Positions 25,861-36,335 of a stretch of 64,000 bases of DNA are shown here, piece after piece. Origin of the DNA: Companilactobacillus nuruki. GTDB taxonomy: Bacteria; Bacillota; Bacilli; Lactobacillales; Lactobacillaceae. The notes under the pieces were generated by a model, which was not told the DNA's origin, did no database searches, and was given only the letters and a program-made list of their open reading frames with translations. Position 1 is the first letter of the stretch; the number at the start of each line of letters is the position of its first letter. The stretch lies in assembly GCF_002872255.1 (NCBI RefSeq), contig NZ_NIPR01000001.1, positions 117,757 through 181,756 of the forward strand. The letters run 5' to 3'. Position numbers and translations under genes: made by a program.

Positions 25861-26732
25861 TTTTCTTCATATTTCTTCCTTAAAGCTGCAATACGTAGTT
25901 CAACCACTTCATTATGATTAATTTTAGCAAAGGCTGACGATTCAGTTAGTAGATTCTTAATAACCTGATCTGATTCACCCTTGCCAATTGCAATTCTAGC
26001 TGCTAAAAGCTTCAAGCGTGGCAAATAATAAGTTATATGCTGCTCTGAACACATTTGAACACCACGTTTAACTAACTCTGATCCAACATCAAAATCTCCA
26101 ACTTTAATATAAAACTCGGCAGTAAAGAAAAAGATCGTCAAGATTCTCAAATAGACATTGATCTCACTGCGAGAGTTTTCCTCATTATATTTACGAATAT
26201 AGTCTAAAGTCTTAGAGAAATAAAAATTGGCCTCTTTAATCTGGCTTATACGAGAATAGAGAATTCCCAGACTGATATAAGCCAATTGTGAGTAAATAGT
26301 CTGATGAGTCTCATCTAAATCATCCAATATTTGTGAACAATAATAAAACAACTCTTCATTATGACCATTGGTAAGTGCTGTAAACAATGCCTTTTGGTAA
26401 TAGAATTGCATCTCTAAATTATTATTATTAATTTCATTCACATTGATCTTGGCTAAACTGCTTGAAACCTCTAAATAGCCTTCCATCATCAATTCGCTTT
26501 CAATCCGATCTAAAACACCACTCATATGTGTTGTTGAAGTTTCTGAGTTTTTATAAAGATCATCGACCGATAATCCCAATCTTTCGCACAATTTATTTAA
26601 AATACTTAGCGATGGCACACGACCATTATTTTCAAATTTGCTTAACGTTGATTGTGTACATATATCCTTACACAATTTTGTTTGGGATATCTTCAACGTT
26701 TTTCGGCGCTCAATAAAGATATTAATATCCAT
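25836..26732 (-). CDS. RRNPP-like regulator: XRE helix-turn-helix plus TPR domain
   Basis: 298 residues. Residues 5-62 form an XRE helix-turn-helix (FIERRKTLKISQTKLCKDICTQSTLSKFENNGRVPSLSILNKLC). Residues 75-290 are all-helical with TPR-like pairs (YYQKALFTAL, YISLGILYSRISQIKEANFYFSKTL, LTIFFFTAEFYIKVGDFDVGSELVKRG), the plan of Rgg/PlcR-type regulators that bind short peptides. No dedicated pheromone gene was found for certain; a 15-codon ORF at 26958 is a weak candidate. Neighbours are the CnaB adhesin (convergent) and an amino-acid permease (divergent), either of which could be the target. Start has an AAGGAAG site. Confidence 0.8.
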   Translation of the reverse strand: MDINIFIERRKTLKISQTKLCKDICTQSTLSKFENNGRVPSLSILNKLCERLGLSVDDLYKNSETSTTHMSGVLDRIESELMMEGYLEVSSSLAKINVNEINNNNLEMQFYYQKALFTALTNGHNEELFYYCSQILDDLDETHQTIYSQLAYISLGILYSRISQIKEANFYFSKTLDYIRKYNEENSRSEINVYLRILTIFFFTAEFYIKVGDFDVGSELVKRGVQMCSEQHITYYLPRLKLLAARIAIGKGESDQVIKNLLTESSAFAKINHNEVVELRIAALRKKYEENKEANDNK

Positions 26733-26957
26733 ATATTTCTTCCTTATACATTTGAACCCACAATTAAATCCAAAAGTCTTTTATCAATACTATTTATTAT
26801 CTAATTTATATTTGTATTTGTAAATATTTATAACACAATTTATATTGGACCGAATTATGGTGTTTTTTATCAAAGATATTAAGTTTTTTGAGTATAATAT
26901 CAAGTTTTCATAAAAAAATGAAAAAAAGATATGACAATTTCACAAGAGTGAGTTATT

Positions 26958-27005
26958 ATGTATACCATATTAAAAATACAGGTGTTCATTATAAATGAAC
27001 ATTAA
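26958..27005 (+). CDS. Possible 15-residue peptide ORF upstream of the permease
   Basis: ATG at 26958 encodes MYTILKIQVFIINEH, stopping 13 bases before the permease start. Its ribosome site is weak (GAGTGAG). It could be a leader ORF, a peptide ligand for the divergent RRNPP-like regulator, or chance. Its last codons lie in the palindrome at 26983-27001. Confidence 0.25.
   Translation: MYTILKIQVFIINEH
26983..27001 (+). promoter_or_regulatory. Operator-like palindrome before the amino-acid permease
   Basis: TGTTCATT and AATGAACA are perfect 8-bp arms around ATA. It lies 18 bases before the permease ATG and covers no obvious -10, so it might be a DNA operator or an RNA hairpin near the ribosome site. 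Confidence 0.5.
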
Positions 27006-27018
27006 GGGTGGGATTTAT

Positions 27019-28446
27019 ATGGCTAAAGAAAATTTAAGCCGAAGTTTATCTTCAAGACAAATGCAAATGATCGCTTTAGGTGGAACCATCGGAGTCGGTC
27101 TATTTATGGGTTCAGCATCCACCATTAAGTGGACCGGACCCTCAGTCTTACTGGCTTATGCTTTAGCAGGATTAATCCTATACATGGTTATGAGGGCTCT
27201 TGGCGAGATGCTTTATGTTGATCCTTCGACTGGATCATTTGCCAAGTATGCGACTGAATATCTACATCCTGTTGTCGGATATTTAACTGCTTGGAGTAAC
27301 GTTTTTCAATATCTAGTTGTTGGTATCAGTGAGGTTATCGCTGTAGGAACATATCTTGAATTCTGGTTCCCAACAATGCCGAAATGGATTGCTGGAGTAG
27401 TAGTCGTTGTAACATTATGCTTAGCCAACTTAACTTCCGTTAAGGCTTACGGTGAATTGGAATTCTGGTTTGCTTTGATTAAAGTATTAACAATTATTAT
27501 GATGATAATTTTAGGTTTCTTTGTAATTGTCTTTGGTGTCGGTAATCACGGTCATCCCGTTGGTATCAGTAATCTCTGGACAAATGGTGGTTTCTTCACT
27601 GGTGGTGTAAAAGGATTTATTTTTGCGTTATCAATTGTTGTCGCTTCATATCAAGGAATTGAGGTTATCGGTATCACAGCCGGTGAAGCAGAAAACCCTC
27701 AAGAAAATATTGTTAGAGCCATTCGTTCAATCGTTGGTAGGATCTTAATTTTCTATATTGGTGCAATTTTCGTTATCGTTGCTATCTATCCTTGGGATAA
27801 ATTGGGAACAATTGGCTCGCCATTCGTTGAAACCTTTTCAAAGGTCGGTATTACATTTGCTGCCGAAATTATTAACTTTGTTATGCTAACGGCTGCTATG
27901 TCAGGTTGTAATTCGGGTATTTTCAGTTCTAGCAGAATGCTTTATACCCTTGGACTTGAAAATCATCTCCCTAAATCATTCGTTAAACTATCCAAACACA
28001 ATGTTCCTTTTATCCCCGTATTGGCTATCTCAATTGGTATTCTATTAGGATTAATTCTAAATTATTCTTTACCTCTATTACTACATACATCAAGCAATAT
28101 TTTTGTTATTGTTTATAGTTCTAGTGTCTTGCCTGGAATGGTACCTTGGTTTGTGATTCTTTTGAGTGAATTGAAATTTAGAAAAATTAATAAAGATAAA
28201 ATGGTTGATCATCCTTTCAAAATGCCATTTTATCCAATCAGTAATTACCTAGCCATTGCATCATTATTAGTCATTTTGGTATTCATGTTTCTAAATCCTG
28301 AAACTACCGTTTCTTTACTAGTCGGAGTTGTCTTCTTGGTAATTATGACTTTGATTTATTTCCTAAAGGAACGTAATAAGGTTACCGTCGTTGATGGTAA
28401 GATTCAATCAACTTTAAATAAAAATGAACCTGAAGAATTAGATTAA
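27019..28446 (+). CDS. Amino acid permease, AAT family (APC superfamily)
   Basis: 475 residues from ATG at 27019, which has AGGGTGGG upstream; the ATG at 26995 precedes that site and overlaps the palindrome. Twelve membrane segments. SRQMQMIALGGTIGVGLFMGSASTI is the helix 1 substrate signature of AAT-type permeases, SFAKYATEYLHPVVGYLTAWSNVFQY and GFIFALSIVVASYQGIEVIGITAGEAENPQENIVRAI follow as in lysine, histidine, GABA and aromatic amino acid carriers. The exact substrate cannot be told. It is divergent from the RRNPP-like gene. Confidence 0.85.
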   Translation: MAKENLSRSLSSRQMQMIALGGTIGVGLFMGSASTIKWTGPSVLLAYALAGLILYMVMRALGEMLYVDPSTGSFAKYATEYLHPVVGYLTAWSNVFQYLVVGISEVIAVGTYLEFWFPTMPKWIAGVVVVVTLCLANLTSVKAYGELEFWFALIKVLTIIMMIILGFFVIVFGVGNHGHPVGISNLWTNGGFFTGGVKGFIFALSIVVASYQGIEVIGITAGEAENPQENIVRAIRSIVGRILIFYIGAIFVIVAIYPWDKLGTIGSPFVETFSKVGITFAAEIINFVMLTAAMSGCNSGIFSSSRMLYTLGLENHLPKSFVKLSKHNVPFIPVLAISIGILLGLILNYSLPLLLHTSSNIFVIVYSSSVLPGMVPWFVILLSELKFRKINKDKMVDHPFKMPFYPISNYLAIASLLVILVFMFLNPETTVSLLVGVVFLVIMTLIYFLKERNKVTVVDGKIQSTLNKNEPEELD

Positions 28447-28460
28447 ATTGCTTACAAAAA

Positions 28461-28504
28461 AAGAAGATCCGGCGACTAAAAATAGTCACTAGATCTTTTT
28501 TATT
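28461..28504. terminator. Terminator between permease and aldehyde dehydrogenase
   Basis: AGATC..GACTA pairs with TAGTC..GATCT around an AAAAA loop, with a small internal mismatch and A/T tracts outside. Serves convergent genes. Confidence 0.7.
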
Positions 28505-28521
28505 TTATTATTCATAACCTT

Positions 28522-29937
28522 CTATTTAAAAACTGCTAAACCACCAGCTGGATTATTCCAATCAGGTTCTTGAGCTGTTACAACTAATTTTTCGTTTGTA
28601 AAAGCTGTAAGTCCTAGTTGACTCATTTCACGACCATAACCTGATCCTTTAACACCACCAAATGGTAATTCTGGTAATGAAACAAGGAAGGAGTTAACAA
28701 AAACCATTCCAGTTTCAATTTTTTCAGCTACTGCTCTACCATGTTGAGGATCAGCTGAAACAACAATTCCACCTAATCCCAATTCTGAATCATTGGCTAA
28801 ATCAATGGCTTCTTGATCAGAACTTACTTTAAATACTTGCGCAACTGGTCCAAACATTTCATCATAAAATTCTGGATTATCCTTTGAAATATCAGTTAAG
28901 ATAGTTGGTTGAAGGAATTGTCCTGGCAAATCAATTGCTTGATCACCGTAATAAATTTTAGCACCACCAGCAACTGCTTTATCAATTTGTCCTTGTAATT
29001 TATTCTTAGCACGTTCAGAGTTCATAGGTGCGATAGTTGTCTTAGGGTCCATTGGATCTCCAGGAACTAATTTCTCAAAGTTTGCCTTTAACTTCTTCAA
29101 AAATTCATCATACAAATTATCAGCAACAATAAAACGTTTAGCCGATGTACATACTTGACCAGCGTTATATATTCTAACTCTCCAGGCCAAATCAACTGCT
29201 TTGTCGATATCTGAGTCAGATAAAACAACAAATGCATCTGATCCACCTAATTCCATTGAATTCTTTTTGAGATTTTCTCCAGCAGTCTTAGCAACTGATT
29301 GTCCACCACGTTTTGATCCCGTCAAAGCAACCCCTTGAACACGAGGGTCTGCAATGATCTCAGAAACTTGATCATAACTAGCAAATAGATTTGTTAAACT
29401 ACCAGCTGGAGCACCTGCTTCTTGAACAATTTTTTCAAAAGCAGCAGCAGAACCAGGTGTATTTGAAGCATGCTTCAAGATCATTGGATTACCTACCATA
29501 AAGTTAGGAGCAAATACACGCATAATTTGATAGTAAGGGAAATTCCATGGTTCCACCATCATCAAAACACCAGTTGCTTGATGCAAAATCTCGGCATCTC
29601 CAGTATTACGGCTACTAATAGGCGTTGGTTTTAAATCTTCTGCTCCATTATCAGCGTAATAATCAGCAATCATCGCACACAATTCAACTTCACCTTTTGA
29701 TTCGGATAAAAGCTTACCCATATCAATAGTAGCAACTTTAGCTAATTCATCCTCGTTCTTTCTCAATAATTCTGCAATTTTATGTAATGTGGCAGCACGG
29801 CTTGATACCGGCTTGTCACGCCATTTTTTATAAAGATCATATCCAGTACTTAAAGCTGTTTCAATTTCTTCAGATGTTGCATCTGGGTATTCCTTGATAA
29901 GTTCATTTGTATAAGGGTTAATTGTTTTATAGGCCAT
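28522..29937 (-). CDS. NAD(P)-dependent aldehyde dehydrogenase, succinate-semialdehyde dehydrogenase type
   Basis: 471 residues from ATG at 29937 (GGAGG upstream; in-frame ATG at 29952 precedes that site). VEPWNFPYYQIMRVFAPNFMVGN is the cofactor/Asn motif, ALTGSKRGGQSVA the Rossmann turn, MELGGSDAFVVL carries the general base Glu, and NAGQVCTSAKRF the catalytic Cys. FGPVAQVFKV and LPFGGVKGSGYGREMSQLGL end the fold. The short N-terminus and NTGDAEILHQATGVLMMV resemble NAD-dependent SSADH-like enzymes of lactobacilli. It lies among amino-acid transporters, so an amino-acid-derived aldehyde is a reasonable substrate; this is inference. Confidence 0.88.
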   Translation of the reverse strand: MAYKTINPYTNELIKEYPDATSEEIETALSTGYDLYKKWRDKPVSSRAATLHKIAELLRKNEDELAKVATIDMGKLLSESKGEVELCAMIADYYADNGAEDLKPTPISSRNTGDAEILHQATGVLMMVEPWNFPYYQIMRVFAPNFMVGNPMILKHASNTPGSAAAFEKIVQEAGAPAGSLTNLFASYDQVSEIIADPRVQGVALTGSKRGGQSVAKTAGENLKKNSMELGGSDAFVVLSDSDIDKAVDLAWRVRIYNAGQVCTSAKRFIVADNLYDEFLKKLKANFEKLVPGDPMDPKTTIAPMNSERAKNKLQGQIDKAVAGGAKIYYGDQAIDLPGQFLQPTILTDISKDNPEFYDEMFGPVAQVFKVSSDQEAIDLANDSELGLGGIVVSADPQHGRAVAEKIETGMVFVNSFLVSLPELPFGGVKGSGYGREMSQLGLTAFTNEKLVVTAQEPDWNNPAGGLAVFK

Positions 29938-30145
29938 ATTAAATTCCTCCAAAAATCATAAAACATATTCCAGATCATTTTAATTACAAAGTTCATTGTA
30001 GGACAATAATTTTATAATTCAAGCATTTGAACTCATCCAATTTTAAAATTGGACCGTACCCATTATGAAAAAATAATCTCATTTTTCAAAGCTTTTCAAA
30101 AAGAGTAACATAATCACTATATATTTAATGAAGGGTGTTTTATCT

Positions 30146-31084
30146 ATGAGCGTTTTCTTTTCCAGTATTCAAGGAATTTTAATCATTATTGGTTTAATCG
30201 CCGTTGGCTATGGATTAAGTTATTTAGGTTGGTTTTCTGAAAATTCAACACGATTAATTGCCAAATTAGTTACACAAGTAGCATTGCCAACTTATATGAT
30301 TTCAACGATCACTAAGGACTTTACAGCTGAGAAATTAATCAAATTATTACCTGACTTAGGCATCCCTGTACTTTCGATGACTATCTTGATTTTTATTGCC
30401 ATTCTTTTAATTAAAATCTTAAAAATCGACCCTAAACATAAAGGCCTATTTGCATCTATGTTCTTCAATTCAAATACTGTTTTTGTTGGGCTTCCTGTTA
30501 ACATGGCACTTTTTGGCGAAAAAAGTCTTCCCTATGTATTAGTTTATTACATGGCTAATACTACTTTCTTTTGGACACTTGGCACTTACCTTATTCAAAT
30601 GGACGGGGAAATTAAAGGACGTTTCAAACTTAAAACTACTCTTAAAAAGGTCTTCTCTCCACCATTAATGGGGTTCATCATCGGTTTAATTTTGGTAATG
30701 TTACATATTCAACTACCTAAATTTCTCATGTCAGATTTTCAATATTTAGGTAACCTTACCATCCCGTTATCAATGATTTTCATTGGTATTTCTATTTACA
30801 ACGCTGGTCTGAAAAACATTTCCTTTAAAAAAGATAATTTAGCTATCCTTTTCGGGCGTTTCCTCTGTGCCCCATTATTAATGGCCGGACTATTCTTGTT
30901 CATTCCAGCTACTCCATTAATAAGACAAGTATTCATTGTTCAAGCTGCTATGCCCGTTATGACAAACGCCCCTGTTGTGGCCAAACTTTATCACGCTGAT
31001 TCTGATTATGCGGCTATTATGGTTACGGAAACTACTTTAATGAGTTTGATTGTTGTACCTATCATCATGATGTTAATCAAATAA
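30146..31084 (+). CDS. AEC family transporter (auxin efflux carrier / malate permease type)
   Basis: 312 residues from ATG at 30146 (GAAGGGTG eight bases upstream; the ATG at 30128 overlaps that site). Ten membrane helices in two halves. LIAKLVTQVALPTYMISTI and the halfway motif MFFNSNTVFVGLPVNMALFGE are typical of AEC carriers such as malate permeases MleP/MdcF; the second half ends QAAMPVMTNAPVVAKLYHADSDYAAIMVTETTLMS. It likely carries an organic or amino acid anion. It stands alone, divergent from the aldehyde dehydrogenase; the 208 bases between hold their promoters, none of which is a clear consensus. Confidence 0.85.
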   Translation: MSVFFSSIQGILIIIGLIAVGYGLSYLGWFSENSTRLIAKLVTQVALPTYMISTITKDFTAEKLIKLLPDLGIPVLSMTILIFIAILLIKILKIDPKHKGLFASMFFNSNTVFVGLPVNMALFGEKSLPYVLVYYMANTTFFWTLGTYLIQMDGEIKGRFKLKTTLKKVFSPPLMGFIIGLILVMLHIQLPKFLMSDFQYLGNLTIPLSMIFIGISIYNAGLKNISFKKDNLAILFGRFLCAPLLMAGLFLFIPATPLIRQVFIVQAAMPVMTNAPVVAKLYHADSDYAAIMVTETTLMSLIVVPIIMMLIK

Positions 31085-31088
31085 TTTC

Positions 31089-31123
31089 TAACCCTTCAGA
31101 TATATTTCTGAAGAGTTTTTTTT
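31089..31123 (+). terminator. Terminator after the AEC transporter gene
   Basis: AACCCTTCAGA pairs with TTCTGAAGAGTT (one mismatch) and eight Ts follow. Confidence 0.75.
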
Positions 31124-31171
31124 GACTAAAACCACTATAATAATAGTAAATATTACCTAGAGGTGTTACTT

Positions 31172-32560
31172 ATGCCATCATTGTTTAGAAAAAAAGACAT
31201 TGTTCACGATTTATTGAACAAAAAGACTAGTCTCCCTAGAACTCTGAACGCTAAAGATTTAATTATTATGGGTGTCGGTGTTATTGTCGGTTCCGGTATT
31301 TTTATAACACCTGGAATCATTGCTGCCAATTATGCCGGTCCAGGTGTTATATTGACCTATTTGTTAGCTGCTCTAGTTTGTATTGGTGCAGCTTTTTGTT
31401 ATTCAGAATTTTCTTCAACTATTCCATTAGCTGGTAGTGCTTATACTTATTCTTATTCTGTATATGGAGAAATAATTGCTTGGATCGTTGGTTGGTCATT
31501 AATCTCCGAATATCTTTTTGCGGCCTCCTCTACTGCCGTTAGTTGGTCAGCCTATTTCAGAAATCTATTAGCGGGTTTTGGTATTAATTTACCAAAAGCT
31601 TTGCAATCGGCTCCAGGTACAGCTGGTAATTCTGGTGGTAGATTCGATATTATCGCCTTTATCATCGTCTTAATTGCTACTACCTTATTGTTACAGGGTT
31701 TGAATGAATCAATGAAGGTCAATACCATTATGGTTTATGTCAAAATCTTTGTTATTTTACTATTTGTAGCCGTAACAGTTTTTTATGTTAAGCCTAAAAA
31801 TTATAATCCATTCTTACCATTTGGAGTTGGTGGAATCGGTAGAGGTGCAGCCGTTGCATTCTATGCTTTCTTAGGATTTGATGTTGTTTCATCGGCCAGT
31901 GAAGAAGTTAAAAATCCCAAGCGGAATATGCCTATTGGGATCATTGCCTCACTCTTAATTGTAGCGATTCTTTATAGTCTAGTTTCATTAGTCTTAGTTG
32001 GAGCTGTTAATTACAAACGATTAAATGTTGCGGACCCAGTTTCTCATGCTTTGAATCTTCTAAACCTTAACTGGATCTCTGGAATAGTTTCTTTAGGTGC
32101 CATTATGGGTATGACTACCGTTTTGTTAGTAGTTATTTATGGAGGAACCCGCCTCATTTTTTCACTCAGTCGTGATGGATTATTGCCAAAGCAATTTAAG
32201 AACCTTAGCAAACAAGGCATTCCCATCAGTAGTACGATTCTAGTCGGTTTGATTGCCGCAACCGTTGCTGCAGTCGTACCAATTGAAAAGATTACTGAAC
32301 TGGTTAACATCGGTACTCTACTGGCTTTTGCTGTTACTTCAATCGGAGTTATTTTCCTAAGACACAGTAAAAATACTCGTGATTTAACTCCAGCCTTTCG
32401 GGTACCATTTTATCCATTCTTTCCATTAGTTTCCTTTGTAGCATGTGTTTATCTGATGACTCAGCTACAATCATTCACTTGGAAAATGTACGTTGGTTGG
32501 ACCGTAATCGGATTAATTATTTACTTCGGTTACGGTGTCCATCATAGTAATGAAAAATAA
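31172..32560 (+). CDS. Amino acid permease, cationic amino acid transporter (CAT)-like APC
   Basis: 462 residues from ATG at 31172 (AGAGGTG upstream). The N-terminal LPRTLNAKDLIIMGVGVIVGSGIFITPGIIAANYAGPGVIL and helix 6 FYAFLGFDVVSSASEEVKNPKRNMPIGI are the signatures of CAT-like YfnA/amino-acid permeases; VIYGGTRLIFSLSRDGLLPKQF is also typical. Twelve membrane segments. The substrate is unknown. It has its own terminator at 32566 and is followed by an IclR-family regulator. Confidence 0.85.
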   Translation: MPSLFRKKDIVHDLLNKKTSLPRTLNAKDLIIMGVGVIVGSGIFITPGIIAANYAGPGVILTYLLAALVCIGAAFCYSEFSSTIPLAGSAYTYSYSVYGEIIAWIVGWSLISEYLFAASSTAVSWSAYFRNLLAGFGINLPKALQSAPGTAGNSGGRFDIIAFIIVLIATTLLLQGLNESMKVNTIMVYVKIFVILLFVAVTVFYVKPKNYNPFLPFGVGGIGRGAAVAFYAFLGFDVVSSASEEVKNPKRNMPIGIIASLLIVAILYSLVSLVLVGAVNYKRLNVADPVSHALNLLNLNWISGIVSLGAIMGMTTVLLVVIYGGTRLIFSLSRDGLLPKQFKNLSKQGIPISSTILVGLIAATVAAVVPIEKITELVNIGTLLAFAVTSIGVIFLRHSKNTRDLTPAFRVPFYPFFPLVSFVACVYLMTQLQSFTWKMYVGWTVIGLIIYFGYGVHHSNEK

Positions 32561-32565
32561 TTTTG

Positions 32566-32609
32566 AATCTCCAAAAGTTTCAGCATACGAAACTTTTGGA
32601 GATTTTTTG
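32566..32609 (+). terminator. Terminator after the CAT-like permease
   Basis: AATCTCCAAAAGTTTC (32566-32581) pairs perfectly with GAAACTTTTGGAGATT (32589-32604), followed by Ts. Confidence 0.9.
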
Positions 32610-32656
32610 CTATTATAAAAAAATAATCATACTTTATTATTTAAGAAGGAAACATC

Positions 32657-33373
32657 ATGGCAAATTCTTCATCAACTCTTCGCAATGGATTGGCAATACT
32701 TGCTCTGTTAAGAAAGAATGGTGGTTTGAGATTAACTGAAATATCTAATCAATTAATCCTCAACAAGTCGACTGTTCTTCGATTATTAGATACTCTAATG
32801 GAACTAAATTATGTCAAAAAAATCGACAAGCATTATTCAATTAAGCACAACAATAGTGACCCTTATTTGAATTGGATTTCTATACCAGTTTCAAAGGAAA
32901 TTACTAACCACTTTCAAACAACAGCTTTTATCGGTATTTTAAGGAACGAAAACGTCGTTATAACACAAGTGCTCCCAGCAAAAAAAGGTTTTGAAGAATT
33001 TAAAGTTTTAGGGAATTCAACTCCTATAAATCTTAGTGCTTTGGGCAAGGGAATTGTCGCCTTCTTATCAGATGAACAACAGGTCAATATTGTAAAAAAA
33101 CTGACCTTTGATAAAGGTACCAAATATACTATTACGGGCCAAAAAACCTTTCTAAAGAATCTTAAAATTACTGCCCAAAAAGGTTATGCCTTAGATGATG
33201 AAGAAAGTAGTATTGGCATTCGTTGTTTAGCGGTTCCTATCTATCGTAATGGACAAGTCATCGCCTCCTTAGGTATTTCAGGAAGCTTTGAACGTTTACC
33301 ACGTCAAAAATTACAGTCGATTGCTAAAGAATTAATCAAATGCAGTCAACAAATTACAAATGAATTTTTCTAA
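32657..33373 (+). CDS. IclR family transcriptional regulator
   Basis: 238 residues. Residues 5-60 form the winged helix (STLRNGLAILALLRKNGGLRLTEISNQLILNKSTVLRLLDTL, YVKKIDKHYSI). The effector domain has the family landmarks NLSALGKGIVAFLSDEQ and DDEESSIGIRCLAVPIYRNGQVIASLGISG. It starts after AGAAGGAAAC and ends 11 bases before an SDR gene, so it probably controls that gene and itself. The ligand is likely a small carbonyl or acid compound. Confidence 0.88.
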   Translation: MANSSSTLRNGLAILALLRKNGGLRLTEISNQLILNKSTVLRLLDTLMELNYVKKIDKHYSIKHNNSDPYLNWISIPVSKEITNHFQTTAFIGILRNENVVITQVLPAKKGFEEFKVLGNSTPINLSALGKGIVAFLSDEQQVNIVKKLTFDKGTKYTITGQKTFLKNLKITAQKGYALDDEESSIGIRCLAVPIYRNGQVIASLGISGSFERLPRQKLQSIAKELIKCSQQITNEFF

Positions 33374-33384
33374 AGGAGAATAAT

Positions 33385-34140
33385 ATGAAAACAATTGTTA
33401 TTACTGGTGCAGCTTCAGGAATGGGACTTTGTGCTACTAAAAAGTTTCTCAGTCAAAATTGGAACGTAGTTATGGCTGATTTCGACTCAAAGAATGGTCA
33501 AGTAAAAGCAGATAGTTTAAGCAAAGAATTCACTAACTCTAAAGTAGTATTTAAACAAACCGATGTTTCTGATGCCGAGTCAGTCCAAAATTTGGCTGCT
33601 TTTAGTCATAAAATATTTGATAAAATCGATGCTATCATCAATAATGCAGGAATTTTTGTCAGTGGTGCTTTGCATGAGATTCCCGAAAACTCTTGGGATA
33701 AAATTATGAATGTTGATGTGAAATCAATCTATTTAATGACCAAAAGTTTCGTACCTGATATGATCAAAAACAAATCTGGAGTTATTATTAACACGGCCTC
33801 AGTTTCGGGATTATTAGGTGATTATAATATGGCCGCTTATAGTGCTGCCAAGGGAGCAGTTACTAATTTGGTAAAATCAATGGCTCTAGATTATGGAAAA
33901 TATGGTATTCGTGTTAATAATGTTGCTCCTGGCCCTACCAACACCCCAATGTTTCAAAAAAACCCCCAAGAAACCATTGATAAATTCATCGCCGCCAGCC
34001 CTATCAACAAAATTGTTGAACCAGAAGATATTGCTGCAACGATGTATTTTCTAGTCAGTGACGATGCTAGATCAATTACTGGTCAAAATATTCCAGTTAC
34101 CGCTGGGTTTGGAATTTATATCAGTCAACCTCAACAGTAA
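33385..34140 (+). CDS. SDR family NAD(P)-dependent oxidoreductase
   Basis: 251 residues, classical SDR. Cofactor loop TGAASGMG near residue 7, Asp in MADFDS suggests NAD preference, NNAGIF, active-site Ser in TASVSG, and YSAAKG with the Tyr and Lys. The end PVTAGFGIYIS resembles acetoin/3-oxoacyl-type reductases. It overlaps the control of IclR by position (11 bases apart, AAAGGAG ribosome site). Substrate unknown. Confidence 0.88.
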   Translation: MKTIVITGAASGMGLCATKKFLSQNWNVVMADFDSKNGQVKADSLSKEFTNSKVVFKQTDVSDAESVQNLAAFSHKIFDKIDAIINNAGIFVSGALHEIPENSWDKIMNVDVKSIYLMTKSFVPDMIKNKSGVIINTASVSGLLGDYNMAAYSAAKGAVTNLVKSMALDYGKYGIRVNNVAPGPTNTPMFQKNPQETIDKFIAASPINKIVEPEDIAATMYFLVSDDARSITGQNIPVTAGFGIYISQPQQ

Positions 34141-34156
34141 ATTGTATATTAAACGT

Positions 34157-34202
34157 AAAAAAGACCTAATGACTATTAAAAATAGTCATTAGGTCTTTTT
34201 TT
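34157..34202. terminator. Bidirectional terminator between SDR gene and guaB
   Basis: AAAAAGACCTAATGACTATT and AATAGTCATTAGGTCTTTTT pair perfectly over 20 bp around AAAA. Confidence 0.92.
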
Positions 34203-34228
34203 ACAAACTGAACTGTTTTTTATCTACT

Positions 34229-35734
<1,506 letters not shown>

Positions 35735-35759
35735 CTAATAATGGGTAAAATTTATAAAC

Positions 35760-35788
35760 ATGGTAGCTGATTTTTCCATCATAGTCAA
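35760..35788 (-). promoter_or_regulatory. Candidate guaB promoter
   Basis: On the minus strand TTGACT (35783-35788) is followed after 17 bases by TACCAT (35760-35765). The leader to the guaB start is about 50 bases; no purine riboswitch was recognised in it. Confidence 0.5.
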
Positions 35789-35801
35789 TCAGAGTTTGTG
35801 A

Positions 35802-35833
35802 AAATAAAAAAGGCCTGTCGTTATAACGACAGG
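35802..35833 (-). terminator. Terminator of the small membrane protein gene
   Basis: CCTGTCGTTA and TAACGACAGG form a perfect 20-bp palindrome (35814-35833); on the minus strand it is followed by CCTTTTTTATTTT. Confidence 0.8.
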
Positions 35834-35837
35834 TTGA

Positions 35838-36191
35838 TTAATACATTTTTATTGCTACAACATTATAATTCCATAAATTTTGTTTTTTTAGATAAAAATC
35901 AAAACTTCTTTTTTTCAAACACAATCTATATTTAATAACACCATTCTCTTTAGAAATGAATTCATTTACTCGATACAACTCATGATTATTATTTCTCGTC
36001 AAATAATCAGCGGTCTTATTATCAACCGATATTTTGACTACCTTTTCTTTATTAAGTAATACTTTACGGCATGCAAATACCATTCGCTTACGAATAAAAT
36101 CATTAATAAAGAAAACTAAAATTATACATCCTATAATAAATAATAGTATACCGCCATATATCTCTGTCATTAATACGCTTGATAAATCCAT
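35838..36191 (-). CDS. Hypothetical protein with one N-terminal membrane helix
   Basis: About 117 residues from an ATG at 36191 (a TTG lies 12 bases upstream; neither has a strong ribosome site). One membrane helix (YGGILLFIIGCIILVFFINDFI) is followed by a basic region (RKRMVFACRKVLLNKEKVVK) and a mixed strand/helix tail ending KKRSFDFYLKKQNLWNY. I do not recognise a family. It has its own palindromic terminator, which supports that it is a real transcribed gene. Confidence 0.6.
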   Translation of the reverse strand: MDLSSVLMTEIYGGILLFIIGCIILVFFINDFIRKRMVFACRKVLLNKEKVVKISVDNKTADYLTRNNNHELYRVNEFISKENGVIKYRLCLKKRSFDFYLKKQNLWNYNVVAIKMY

Positions 36192-36335
36192 AATAATCAA
36201 CACTTTTTATAGTTTTATTTAAATAAATAATATCATGATACTATTATTATTATCAAAGATGACGCTTTTCTAAATTTGGTAGATTTTTACGTTCATGGTA
36301 AGATTTCTCTACAAACGTTTTAGGGGGAATATAGT

